DNA from: Mortierella sp. BCC40632
Lineage: Eukaryota; Mortierellomycota; Mortierellomycetes; Mortierellales; Mortierellaceae
Direction: 5' to 3'
Assembly (NCBI GenBank): GCA_011634665.1
Contig: WAEK01000012.1
Location: 186,001-250,000 of the forward strand
DNA length: 64,000 nt
Shown piece by piece: positions 25,493 to 37,289 of the stretch (its first letter is position 1; each line of letters begins with the position of its first letter). The translations under genes were made by a program, and so were the position numbers. The notes beneath the pieces were generated by a model. The model was not told where the DNA came from, searched no databases, and was given only the letters and a program-made list of their open reading frames with translations.

Positions 25493-26471
25493 TCCTGTTA
25501 TGAATCAAGTATGCGTACAACTCCCCGAGAATGCGACACATTTGTTCTTCAAGACGGTCTAACACCGATGATGTTGTGTCTCCCTTCCTTCTTTCCTCCC
25601 TTCTTTTTATCCTTAAACAGTCATGACTCTCTTTGGAATCTGTGCACTCAATTGTCTTATGCCGTTGATTCCCACCATCCATCGGACTGCCAACTATCGG
25701 ATGATGGTCCAGGTCAGTCTATTCCTGACTACCGTCCTATTGATCTCGGCCTCTATTGTGTTCCCATACAATGCAGCTGAGGCACCCAACAAGTTGGTTT
25801 GGCGTCAAATTTACGATCTTGACCAGGACTTGTCATTGGTGACGGTCAAGACCATGAATGGTCTCGAGGAGATCATGAAAGCGTTGCCCGGTGCACCTTC
25901 GCATCATGAATGTGGGCCTGATCCGATGAGCAAGGGAGTGTTGACCCAATGCATGTACATTGGTTCTGTACCACCATTGGTGACCAAGTCCAAGGAAACG
26001 GGCAATAAGATTATTGACTGGAAAGTGACCAGAACGGAGCATTTCACGGAATCGAACAATGAACAAACGACGACAGAACCGGGACAGGCACCAGAGCAGA
26101 ATCTACTCCGAAAAGTCCATATCAGCTGGACAGCTGTGGACAGCCGACTGTGCCGACTCGAGTTTGGAGAAAAGGCACCGATCAAGTCGTTGGCTATGAA
26201 GGGGTTCGAGGGACCGGTGAAAGGACAACGACAGGCTCTGTATGGATTCCATCGATCGTTTGGTCAAACATGGGAAGCAGAAGTAGTGTATGAGGTCAAG
26301 AACCAGACGGACAACACCCTCAAGACAAGTCTCGGATGCTTGTATGATGAATGGGATCAAGGCCAGATTCCTGCGTTTACTCAGATGAAGGAGAATTTAC
26401 CCCCATGGGCTTTGCTTGGTGGAGGCAAAGGGCCAGGCCTGTTGACTCTCCAAAAGACGATCTATATCTAA
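22924..26471 (+). CDS. PFF1: Vacuolar membrane M28 family metalloprotease (PFF1-like)
   Basis: Multi-pass vacuolar membrane protein with a lumenal zinc aminopeptidase-like domain. Six exons (22924-23653, 23795-23856, 23985-24126, 24276-24414, 24546-25441, 25621-26471) give 939 aa, close to the usual size. A basic, dileucine-like N-terminus ([10 protein letters not shown]) precedes TM1 at about 78-98. The M28 metal and catalytic residues are present: His and Asp in DAHFDS, Asp-Asp in GATDDG, Glu-Glu in NINNGEEVG, Glu in NLEGAGAGG and His in [10 protein letters not shown]. About eight hydrophobic segments follow, then a lumenal C-terminal beta domain. Intron 5 has no in-phase GT donor; GAC-G|GCACGC with acceptor AAACAG at 25620 restores the phase exactly, implying a GC-AG intron that contains a 24-T/15-A run. 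The physiological substrate of this family is poorly known. Confidence 0.93.
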
Positions 26472-26923
26472 TTCTTTGAGGGAAGGAGGGAAGGAGCTTG
26501 GATGCACTCAAAGAATAAAAATGGGTAACTTGAACAGATAAGATGGACGGCCCGCCAGCCGGCTCTCTCCCTCTTTTCTCCCTCTCTCTCTCCTGAGCAA
26601 GTGAACAAGGATCAGGAACAAGAGTCAAAGGAGTAGGAGTGACAGATTTGATCCGGGAGAGATAAAGAGGAGAGAGAGAGCCACGCGACTAAACGAGCAA
26701 GATGGAAGTTGAACGGGACACAAAAAAAAAAGTGAGAGAGAGAGAGCAAAAGAGAGACGGAAGAACTTCTGCGTAGTGTCTTTGCATGCACCCTGACAAG
26801 GTGGAGTGTTGCGCGGTTTTCAAAAGAGAGAGAAGAGCGTCTGTGGAAGGTTCCTTTTTTCTATAGAGTCCCCGATACAACAACCACCCCACGCTCACTT
26901 CCCAAACAGAGTTAATGCTGTTG

Positions 26924-26957
<34 letters not shown>

Positions 26958-29517
26958 GGGCCGAAACTGTGTCCAGGGAGCCAGACCCCTTTGGGAAGAA
27001 AAATATGTGTGAGCGAGAGGGGAGGGGGACCACTTTTATCCTTTCTCTTTCATTTTCTTTTTTCTCTCTCTCGCTTTCTCACCCACTGGCTGCTCGAAGA
27101 AACGAGGCTGCGCAAGCAGAGAGGACTAATGTTCAGACAAGGCCTCGATTGGATGGAATCCCGATGGGGTTCACAGGGACCGAGAGTCATCTTGCGTGTG
27201 TATGGATGTTTATGCGTGGTGTGGTGCGTATGTGTGTGGATGCGTCGTTTTTGGTGGTCAGCTCGGGCCAGGGCACAGTGTGTGCATTACAGTAAACAGG
27301 ATTTGTTCTTTGTTTTCTTCTTGTTGTCACTGTAGCTCCCCCACTCACTCGCCCATTCTCTTCGCTCCTCTGTCAACAACCGGTTTTGGGGACCGCATGA
27401 TCTATTGACGTGTGGAAGCAGGAAAAAAAGAGGGGCCACGGTAAAACCCTTTCTCTCCCTCTCTCTCTCTCCCTCTCTCTCTCTCTCTCTTACTCTCTTC
27501 CCTTCTTGAGGACGACGATCTAGGCTACCGCCCTGGCACAGGCCCATTTTTTACATTTAGAGATGCCTAGTCTATTACCAACAGCCGATCGGTCGACTAA
27601 ACTAGAGAGACAAAGAAACACGTCTGTCTGTTCTTATTCCACTTGGAGACTGACACACGCCGGGGCTTTATGAAAGAGAATGGATACTAAGGAGAACATG
27701 GGTGCCAAGAGCACTCTGAGGCCCTTTTCTTTCCTTTTCTCTGCACAGGGAGAGAAAAGAGGGGGACAGGGGACAAAGTTTATCCCTGCCCTTTGTGCCC
27801 TTGCATGGCCACTTCTTTTCCTTTTACTCGCTTTCGCCATTGCACCGCTGTCAACACCCTTTTGCCCTCCCTCCCTCATTTGCTGGGACAGAGGGTGGGG
27901 GTGGGGGGACATGGGACAAGGAAGAAGAAAAGAGGAGAGAGCGTTTTTTTTCTCTTTCTTTTTCTTTTTATCTGGGTAGCTGGAGTTTGTGAGTTGATAG
28001 TGGAGATGATTCCTTGGCGATGAGAGAGAGAGAGCAATAGCTGCAGGAAACCAAGATGGGTGGGCGATTTTTCTCCACTCCCCATTCTTTCTGTCCCTTG
28101 ACCCTGAACAAGCGGCCGATCGGGGAACACACATGCCACGTCGTTCAAAGGAGACCCCTTCTCTCCCTTTTTCCCTTTCTTTCTTACTCCTGGTCACAAA
28201 AAGGGCACGCGAGCATCAATGGCTGTATAACATACGCACACTTTTTTTTTTTCAAAGACTCGATAGTGCATATGTAGTCGATAAACACACAGAGAGGCGT
28301 GTGTCTCATGTGGACCACTGAGGAGTCCCCGGTGTTTGTTGAGTAGTGTGAGAGACCCTGGCCATGCACGAAAACATCAACACACACAGATCCCAGCCAT
28401 TGAAAAGTACCTTTTCAACAGGCAGGATAGGGGGTGGGGGTGGGGAAGGAGATGGAGAGAGGACTGCATCCGTGCAGAGAGAAAAAGGAAAGGCCACTAA
28501 CAGCAAGGCCAGATCGACCAATGCTCGGTATTTCATAATCCCGCCCAGCAACAACAGAGAGGAGAGTACACAGAGGGAGAGAAAGAGTACGTGCCGTGTC
28601 GGAGCCACACTCTTTTTTTTTTTTTTTTTTTTGTGGTTTAAAGAAGAGAAGAGGAGAGAGGAGACGGGCCATGTTTTACTGCGGGAACGCGTCCTACGCT
28701 GCTGCGAAGTGCACAGTCGGAGAGGAAAAAAAGTGTGTGTGTGTGAAATACATGTGTGTTGTGTGCTCATAATGCAACGCATGCCTCTCTTGCTTGACTC
28801 TTGACCGGTTTTTTTTTTTTCTGGTTTCGTTTAGCACCCAAAGAGAGCAAGAAGAATGTGAGTGAGAGAAAAAAAAAGGAGTTATCCTGCAACAATAGCC
28901 TACATACTGTGAGATGAGAGCGCGGCCAACAAGTCTAGACAAGCTTTTTCATCCTCTCCAAAAGACTAACGCACACAACACACACACTACACGCACACAC
29001 AGCACACACACACAAACAGGACGGGTCAACTGTCTTTTTTTTTTTTTTTTTTTGTCCGGCCCGTTGCTCGTTCTCCTTTGGACAACGACGAGAGCAGTTG
29101 GGTTTCGAGTCCCAATTCCCCAAGTCACAGCCAAGGAAGGCTTTTGCAGCAATATTTTCCGGTTATGTTCTCTTTTTCTTGAGTCAAATCGGAGAGAAAT
29201 AAAACAGGTTCATTGACAATTGTTCGTCAACCCTGTTCAATGTTGAGCACAGGGGAAAGGAAGGGGAAGGGGAAGAGAGGGGAAATTATAATACCCTCTG
29301 CTTTCTTTTGGCCTCTTTTCTTCTTGGCAAGAAAAAGATGGTATGGTTCGGCTGAGCAGTCGTTTTGAGCAACTCTTTTGTTTTATGCGCGTCTTCAGCC
29401 CCATTTCATCGGGCAGGCTGGATGAAGAGGAACCATGGTCGGAGCACAGGGCAAAGGAAGCGGGCGATTGGCGCGGTCGCATGCAATGCAGCGGAACCGC
29501 AAGATCTTCGCGCGCGA

Positions 29518-29552
<35 letters not shown>

Positions 29553-29783
29553 TGCGTGGGACACGGGCAAAGGCCCTTTTGCTCCGCATCAGAGTAACCG
29601 CAGCGGGAAGAGAGAGTGAGAGAGAGTCAGTTCTCTCCCCTTTGCCCGGTCGTGCACGCGCCGAAGGAGGAAAAGAAAAAAAGAAAAAGAAAAAAAGAGG
29701 AGTTGATGTGTGTGATTCGCATTCACTTTCTTTCTTTCTTTCTTTCTTTTTCATTCTCTTTCTCTTCCTCTTCTTCTCTCTTT

Positions 29784-29816
<33 letters not shown>

Positions 29817-30104
29817 CCCTCCTCTTTCTTACATTCTCATTCTTACTCTCGCTCTTGTTCATTCCTCTCTGTCCGTTTGGCTGATCCTCCTCATTCCCTT
29901 TCTTTCTTTCTTCCTCTCCACTCCTTCTCTCTCCTTTCTTCTCCCTCCTTCTCACTCCCACTATCACTCCCATACTCACCACTCTTTCTCACCTACCCAT
30001 ACCCCACCCCCATCCCAATACTACCACACTGCTACACACATTCTCTCTCTATCTCATTCTCTCTCTCCCCTCCTCCCCCAAATACCCAGTATTCCCCCTT
30101 CGTA
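26472..30104. other. Gene-poor 3.6-kb interval upstream of AUR1
   Basis: No conserved coding exon on either strand. Contents are homopolymers (T-run at 26923-26955), GA/CT tracts (27450-27490, 29520-29548, 29785-29815), CA runs (28970-29015) and purine-rich segments. The 400 bp before AUR1 is strongly pyrimidine-biased on the plus strand, as seen before other genes here. Confidence 0.5.
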
Positions 30105-30712
30105 ATGCTCTCCCAGCCGGTGCCCCGTGGCCTGGCCAGGCTGCAGCGTGCCAGTCGAGCCTTTGTCCTCTCCACAGTGCGACCGCTTCAACGACACCAC
30201 TACTCGGTCTTTGACTTTCAGTACCTCTTCCTCGCCGCTCTTTTCCTCTTTTGTTACTTCATTATCGACAAGCCGACTTGGTTCAAGCTACCGATTGCTT
30301 TGACCGCCCTGGCCTTGCTCATCCCACGCCGCACACGGTTGTTCATGCTTCCGTTCAGCGCAGTGGCTGCCTGGCTCCTTCTCTTTTACTCTTGTCGCTT
30401 CATCCCCTCCAACTGGCGACCCCACATCTTTACCTCGGTCCTTCCAGCACTTGAGAACATTCTCTATGGTGGCAGTATTTCGGAACTACTTGCAGCTCAT
30501 ACTTCGCCGTTCAAGGATGTGCTTGCCTGGATCCCCTATGGTGTATTGCATTATGTCTTACCCATCGTCACGGCGATCCTAGTTGTTATCTTTGCGCCTG
30601 AGGGAACGCTGCCAGTCTATGCGCGTACCTTTGGCTATATGAATGTAGCAGGCGTGTTGACACAGATCTTTTTCCCTTGCGCTCCTCCATGTAAGTATCG
30701 ACTCTCTATCTT

Positions 30713-30744
<32 letters not shown>

Positions 30745-32961
30745 CCTTTTCCTTTTTTCTTTTCTTTTCTTTTTTTCTTTTCTTTTTTCCTTTTCTTCAC
30801 ATCCGACACACCGCCACCCAGAAGCAACAACAGTAACTGGGAAACTGAGTGTCAGTAACAGCACAATCGACTCTTGCTCTCCCAGTCGACCACCCAAAAA
30901 AAAAAAAAAAAATCGACGATAGCGATAACAACAACAAAAAAAAAAAGCCAACGGCAGTCCTTTTTACTTCTTGGGGAGGACAATGTCCAACCGTCTAGAC
31001 CATGCACCGCACAAACGCTCTCTTTTTCTCTCTCCCTTGCCTGTCTTTGGCCTGGCTCTTTATTAATTCGAGGCGAGTTTCTGTGTCCAACTGTTGTGGC
31101 TCTTTTGTCCAGCCGGACCAAGCCCAACAAGCGATTGTGACCCCAGAGAGAGAGAAAGAGAGTACACAGGGGAACCCTTTATTATATTGCTTTGTGTTTG
31201 GAGATTGATTACGAGCAAACAACAACGGCAAGCAGCAGACCAGACTTCCGGTGATTTCTCCAGTCACCGGAGACTGCATTGACCAAGTGACGCAATGGGG
31301 GGGGGGGGAAGGAAGGAAGAAAGAGATTGTAAGAGTGCGTGTGGATGTGCGTGTGGCGGCACAGAAGCACCTTTTTTTTCGAAAGAGAAAAAGAGAAGGA
31401 CACACACATCCATGTCCTTTGCCTTGCTCGATAAATATAGACGCGTTGGCGATGGTCTTCACTGCTTTGTGTACGTGCACCGATACACACACACACACAC
31501 ATTCACTCCAAAAAAGGCCTGCAGCAGTTGTGGCAGGTGGGAAAAGAGGGGCGTAAGGAGAGAGCGACGCACAGGACGGGGGGACAGAGATGGGCAGGGC
31601 AAGTGTTGTTGGGCTATTCCTGGCCTTGCCCCAGGGGTCGGAGAACCCATGGCAGCCTTTTTTATTTTTTATTTTTTTATTATTATCTTTGCTTCCGTCG
31701 TTTCTGGTGCTTCGACAAAGAATGCAGCCCAGCCCACCCGGGGAAAGAGAATGACTGAGCAACTATCGAGAAAGATAAAAAAAAGAACCATGTTGAACTC
31801 ATTCCGGAAAAATTGTCTGTCGTCATTGTACCTTGAATAGGGTATGAAACACGCTATGGCGACATGCAGCCCGCCGCGTACTCCATGCCTGGTGATCCAG
31901 GTGGACTAGCACGCGTGGATGATATCCTAGGATTCAGCATGTACAAGACCACGTTCACAGCTTCACCACTCGTCTTTGGCGCCTTCCCCTCGCTCCATTC
32001 CGGTGACGCTTGTCTCCTCGCCTTTTTTGTCGTCTACATCTTTGGACCACGTTCAATTCCCTTTGCGCTCTCGTACGTCTTTTGGATCTGGTGGGCCACC
32101 ATGTATCTCGGTCATCACTACGTGGTTGACCTGGTCGGTGGAGGAGCCTATGCAGTCATCGCCTTTTGGCTCGGCTCGTATTTCCTCCCATCCGTCCTCC
32201 CACCTACGGAGGATGAAGATGATCTGGACCTGGAGGATGGCTTTGACCCTCTATCAGGCTCGACCCCACGCAAGTTGGCTCTCGACCATGGACACGCCCT
32301 TCACCCTCAGGAAAAGCAGATCTTGTTCCAGGCCCCAACAGAGTACGATGACGAAGACAACGATCTTCCTGAGGAGGCCAACTACGATTATAAACACGAT
32401 GGCAAGGACAAGGATATCAAGGACCCTCGAATCAGTGAAATGAAGCGCCCCATGGATGAATCATGGTCTCAAGAGGGAGACGATAATGAGACATCGACTG
32501 GCGATTTGAGCGAGATGGGCCACAGAATGCGATTCCAGGACGGATACACAGCTGTGGACATGATGGAACTCAAGAGTCTTGTCGTGCAATTGCCAACCTT
32601 GCCCGAGTTGGAGATTGAGGAGGCGAGGCAATCTCGTTCAGAACCTTCATCCCCTACAGGAAGTCATCATTCGTCTTCTTCTGCTGCTTCGTCCTCTTCT
32701 TCGACCACGGCTTCATCCTGGACACGGAAAGCAAAGCGTGTCTCGGTCATTCAGACGACGACAACGACCACAGCGACAGGTGGTCGAACGAGGACGAGTG
32801 GTGTACGACAGTCGTGGAATGGTTGGCAAGGGTATGAGTCCTGGATCGAGGTGTTGGCCAGAGTCCATTCTCCACGGACATCCCCCCGGAATTCACCAAA
32901 GGGTTCACCATTGTCTTCACCAAGAAGTTCTACGGGAGAGTCACCTACATCCATGGTGTAA
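30105..32961 (+). CDS. AUR1: Inositol phosphorylceramide synthase, catalytic subunit
   Basis: Transfers phosphoinositol from phosphatidylinositol to ceramide in the Golgi, a fungus-specific essential step and the target of aureobasidin A. Two exons (30105-30690, 31841-32961) are joined in phase at CCT-CCA-T|GTAAGT and AATAG|GG-TAT, giving 568 aa. Both active-site signatures are visible: FGAFPSLHSGDA and YLGHHYVVDLVGG, whose His and Asp residues form the lipid-phosphatase-like catalytic centre. Six or so hydrophobic segments lie at about residues 40-330, and PWYETRYGD spans the intron. The C-terminus after about residue 345 is a long acidic then Ser/Thr/Arg-rich cytosolic tail, ending in SPRNSPKGSPLSSPRSSTG-type repeats. 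An in-frame open stretch continues upstream of 30105 through low-complexity CT sequence; MLSQPVPRG is the first plausible start. Confidence 0.95.
30691..31840 (+). other. AUR1 intron, 1150 bp
   Basis: By far the longest well-defined intron here. It opens with GTAAGT and a T-rich stretch of about 80 bp, contains G-run and CA microsatellites near 31299 and 31485, and ends TTGAATAG. No nested gene could be recognised on either strand. Confidence 0.7.
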
Positions 32962-33965
32962 CTTTATACTTGCTCACTCACTCGCACTCACACTTACACT
33001 CACACACCTTCTCTCCTTGTCATAATCTCGTTTCCTTAATTTGGCCTCACAACAGACGGTGGGGCCCTGTACAACATCTGAACACTGCTCTCTCACTCTT
33101 GCCCGCTCGCTCCCACTCATCGCATCTAAAATAGTCCATCTTGATCCCGTACCCTTCCTCTCACTCCCATTGTAGTTTTAGTGCCATATCCCAATAATCG
33201 ATCCACTGCAGAGAGCCGTGTATCTAATATCACTTGTAATGTGCGAAATACTGATGTTTGAATGTGTTTGCGTTGTGTGTCAGTGGGGGCGTGCTCACTG
33301 GTCGCCACAGAGAGAGAGAGAGAGAGAGGGACCGACTGAGGAGGAATGGAATGAAGAGAGGAGGGGTGGGTGTGTGGGGGGAGAGAAAGAAAAAAGAGAG
33401 AGAGCAGCGTCAGAGGAATTGAGGAGAATGGTGGATGGATTAAAAAAAAAAAAAAAAACAACAACAACAACAACAACAACAAAAAAAAAAAAAAGGAGCT
33501 ATCCTCCAGGGTGGTGCCTAGAAGACTAATTTCCTCCCCGGTGTGACCTAAAACAAACCAAGGAGGATAAAAAAACAAAAAAGCCCTGCATCCTGCGAGT
33601 CATTTCGCCACCTCCTGACAATAGGATGATACTAATAGTCTTTTCGAGCGACTTTTTTTTTTTTATCGTGTTCCTGATCGGGGCCACTTACCTTACAAAA
33701 AAGAAAGAAAGAGAGAAAGAAAGAAACGGTGGTGCTCCTCGTTCTCTCTCAACTTCTCTTTCTTTTTTCTCTCTTCCTTTCCTCTGTTTCTCTCTTTCTT
33801 TCTTTTTTTTTCTCTCCTCTCTTTCGCTATCACCTTGTTCGAGCCTGCTCGCCCTGACTGTCACTCAACTCAGTCTATACTCTTTTTGGATACTCTCTCT
33901 CTAAACAGTCCTCCATTCCAACCATCCCAGTTAAATACCTTCTCCACTCGCAACGTGTAGAGAAA
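32962..33965. other. Intergenic, AUR1 to aspartic protease
   Basis: About 1 kb. It holds a GA run (33308-33328), an A-run/(AAC)n/A-run composite at 33440-33495 and a pyrimidine-rich block before the next gene. No coding exon seen. Confidence 0.5.
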
Positions 33966-36628
33966 GTGGTGTTGTCTGCACAGCCGCCTCCACGTTTCTT
34001 CTCTATTTCTCTTTCTCTCTTTTGGCTTATTTATAGCCGATATAGAGCTAATAGTAATGACCAGCAGCTACACGTCTTCATCCCCGCCATCATCGTCCTT
34101 CTCGCCAACACCACTATCGTTACCCTTCACAGTGTCTTGGACTCCCACTACGACTTTGGTTCTCAGGGTAGGCTTGGCTCTACTTTTAAGTCCTACCCTA
34201 GCCTGGATTTCGACCGCCGCCCCCACCGCTGTGGCTGTTCCAGCCTCTATTGCCTCGTCTTCTATCTCTAGGCCCTACAGGGTTGAAACCCCTAGCCCAT
34301 TCGGGCTCTGTGCCTTCATACCCGAATACGGGCTCTGGGACAGTCGAGACAGGGACAGTGGAGACAGGGACAGGCTCCTCCTCTTCATTGTCTTCCAAAG
34401 GTGGTAAGGATCGAGCTGGGTTCACGTTGTTCATTCCTGTTCAACGGCTCGTCAACCAATATATTACCACTGGTTCCACCATCACCCCCCTTACCTCTTC
34501 CAAAGCCACGCGCCCTCGCTCACTTTCTTCTCTTTCCCCCCATCAGAAAAAACGCCGTTCCATAGAGCCCTCTTCCTTTCCTTCTTCTTCTTCTTCTTCT
34601 TCTTCCTCTTCCTCTTCCTCTTCACCAAGTCGTGCGATTGATGTTCATCCGATTGGACGGGCAGGCTATGCAGGCGAGATCTTGATCGGCACTCCTCCAC
34701 AACGGTTTCCTGTCTTGTTCGACACAGGGTCCGATTTGGCTTTGGTGATTTCCGAAGAGTGTCAGGGAACTATAGAGTGTCAACGACTGGCACGGTTTTC
34801 GTGTACCAATTCTCAGACCTGTATCGAGTTGGATGGTTCGATAGGAAGTAGCAGTAGTAGTGAAAGTATTAGTGGTAGTAGTAGTAGCAGTAGGAGCACC
34901 CTAGCTACAGCTGCTACGACGACTGATACAGAGTCTAGACTGGAGAATGAGACATCCTCTTCTACCAAAAACACACCCAAGGGCAAGAGCAAGAGCAAAG
35001 ACAAGAGTGGGCACCAGCAAGGGAATCTATCCTCTTTACGAAAGGATCATAAAACAATGTCTGGACATCACAATCATCCTCAACATCGAAACCATGCACA
35101 GATCAAGAATAATCCTCCTTCCACCACCAGAGAAAAATCTGAACCCTTTGACAAAAAGTCAACCGACGGCGACAAATCAAGGAGATCAGTACTACCGAGT
35201 CAAGAATCTCTAGAGGACTCTTCCTCCCTCAGAAATAACCAGCAGGATACAAGACGACTTTCACTACAACGTCGACAACAAGAGATGGATTTGGTAGGTC
35301 CTGGAGCCAGCAAGATTGACAAGGGTCTCTTTCCAGTGCTTGATAACCAACATTCATCCAAGGGTCGTACCATCCTTGGTCAAGGTCTAGGCGACAACAG
35401 TCGAGCGAGTAACAGTAGTGGCAACGACTCGAGTTCGGATTCTGGATTTTACAACCAGACTTATGTGGATGGATCCTGGGGAGCAGGCACATTTGTTCAG
35501 GATCAGATCGTGATTGATCCCTTCATAACCACCACCACCTCCGCATCATTCTCGCCGTCCTCTCTTTCGAAAGAAGGAGGGATTGAATCCATTCCTCATG
35601 AAACCCATACGGCACGAGTTACATTCTTGAATGTAGTTCAAGATCATTTGGATTTGTTTGAAGGGTATGGTGGTCATATCTCGGGACTTCTTGGACTCAC
35701 TCGAGCGTCTCATTCGGGTCGAAAGACATTTCTTCAAGAACTTGTGGATCAGGGTTCTTTAGCTCAACCTTGGGTTTCGATGCATCTTGAAGAAGAAGGA
35801 GGAAGTTTTTTATTGGGTGGAATGGATTCAAGTCAATTCTTGGATGAATTGCTTTACAGTCCCGTTACGGATCCTGTTCGATGGCAAATTTCTCTTCAAG
35901 GTCTTGCTACTCGACCTCGATTTCAATCTCAAGATTCTTCTACTACTACTTCTTCTTCTTCTTCTCCTTCACATCCTAAAAGTGAAGGCGTCACTTGGTC
36001 AGGGACAAGAATGTTGCCGGATCAACATCTCTTTCAGGACGCTGATCTTATCTTGGATAGTGGCACCTCTTCGCTTTTGATCCCATCGGCTGCCTCAAAG
36101 GCGATTCATGAGGTCCTGGGCGGGACTTGGGACCCTGATCATGGGATTTGGTTCTTGCCCTGTCAAGGCCCCGATCTTGTCTGGTGGCTCTCTGCAGGAT
36201 ACGGAGTGATCCAACCTTACGAAAGTCTGGTTTACCGTTTGAATGGGGGTCAATGTCAAAGTCTGATTTTCCAACATACGGATGCCTCCACAACTCATTG
36301 GATATTGGGCGACACATGGTTGAGAGGATTGTATATTGTATATGATATGACAGGGACAGGTCGGATCGGTATGGCTTCAGCGATCAATACGTTTCGTCCT
36401 TTGGGTGCCTTGAGCCGTTCGGGTCATGTTGTCAACGGTAGTGTAGTTGCTAGTAGTCATGGAGAGATGGGTTCTGGTTCGGATTCACGACCTGGGGGAT
36501 TGGATGTTCGGATATTGTCCCATCGTGTTCGTGATAGTGGTGTTAGTTCTAGACTTGGACAAAACTGTAGGCTAGTGCATCTAGTTGGGGTACTCTTAGG
36601 AATGTTGTTGATCAACATTGGTTGGTGA
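33966..36628 (+). CDS. Yapsin-like aspartic protease with probable GPI signal
   Basis: Pepsin-family (A1) endoprotease, probably at the cell surface or in the secretory route. The large exon from 34272 carries the first catalytic motif PVLFDTGSDLALV, the flap-side strand YVDGSWGAGTFVQD and the second catalytic motif ADLILDSGTSSLLIP. The C-terminus is hydrophobic (VHLVGVLLGMLLINIG), as for GPI attachment. A Ser/Lys-rich insertion of about 200 residues follows the first catalytic loop, where yapsins are often cleaved. The N-terminus is uncertain. An exon 33966-34167 joins in exact phase via AGG|GTAGGC and CTCTAG|GC, giving 852 aa with a hydrophobic leader (FIPAIIVLLANTTIV). A different frame from 34057 encodes an even better signal-peptide-like segment (LVLRVGLALLLSPTLAW), but it cannot be joined in phase by the splice sites I see. 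Confidence 0.87.
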
Positions 36629-36762
36629 AGAGAACACTTTTACAAGATCTCTGGAAGCTACACCACTAAAGCCTTTTATAAAGTGTATAATTCAATCGCA
36701 TGGGTGGTGGTGGAATGTCGCAATATCTGTCAAGTGAACAATTGATCTCTTTATTTTATTTT

Positions 36763-36931
36763 CAAGGCCACGAGTGCCTTCTTGCTGATGCTGCATATTC
36801 ACTGACAACAACTATGCATCCCTCGATACAGGAATGGCAAAGGAGACGAGGTATTGTTCAACACTCTCCCCGACAGTGTTCGAGTTGTAATTGAGAATTT
36901 CATTTTTGGGATGCTCAAGAATATATTTTAG
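36763..36931 (+). mobile_element. C-terminal fragment of a PIF/Harbinger-type transposase (DDE_Tnp_4), frameshifted
   Basis: The plus strand reads GHECLLADAAYSLTTTMHPS, which has the D-x-x-Y-x-L box with the second catalytic Asp of the DDE_Tnp_4 family. After one frameshift near 36840 it continues DEVLFNTLPDSVRVVIENFI and FGMLKNIF before a stop, matching the family's FN-x-x-x-S-x-x-R-V-V-I-E-x-x-F-G-M-L-K ending that carries the catalytic Glu. The N-terminal two thirds are absent, since the aspartic protease ends only 130 bp upstream. It is therefore a dead remnant. The Myb/SANT-like pseudogene on the opposite strand 360 bp downstream is the type of partner protein that intact Harbinger elements encode. 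Confidence 0.75.
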
Positions 36932-37289
36932 TCATTTCACAAACTCTTCCCATCCAAGTCAACAAACTCAAAGACATGGGACAGGGTCTCCCAGCTAGAT
37001 CTTGGCCTGTGTAGTGGCTTCATAGCTTCATATGACAAAAATATTGAGGAGGAGGGGAAAGAGAGCTTCTTGATCTACATAGTCTTAGAAGATGATGACA
37101 ACAATCATTGTTGGTCCAAGGCGACCAATTTTTGACGTGACCAGAGGATCAGCCTGACTTTAGTCAAGGTGCTAATGGTGCTCGAGTAAAAAAAAAAAAA
37201 AAAAAAAGGCGAAGAGAGACTTCCATCAAAGAGTGGGTTTTGAGGAACAGACAACACGTTGGAAAATAAATAATTACCCCCCAAAAAAA
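36932..37289. other. Spacer inside the degenerate transposon region
   Basis: Low-complexity spacer between the transposase fragment and the tail-to-tail Myb-like remnant; contains an A-run at 37188-37207. No inverted repeat was recognised by eye. Confidence 0.4.

Noticed and set aside
29040..29130. tRNA-like arm (GGGTTTCGAGTCCC with flanking pairs)
   Set aside because: The loop is eight bases and no acceptor, D-arm or anticodon stem can be built upstream; chance similarity.
33440..33495. A-run/(AAC)n/A-run as a retroposon poly-A tail
   Set aside because: No target-site duplication or element body found beside it; simple-sequence origin is enough.
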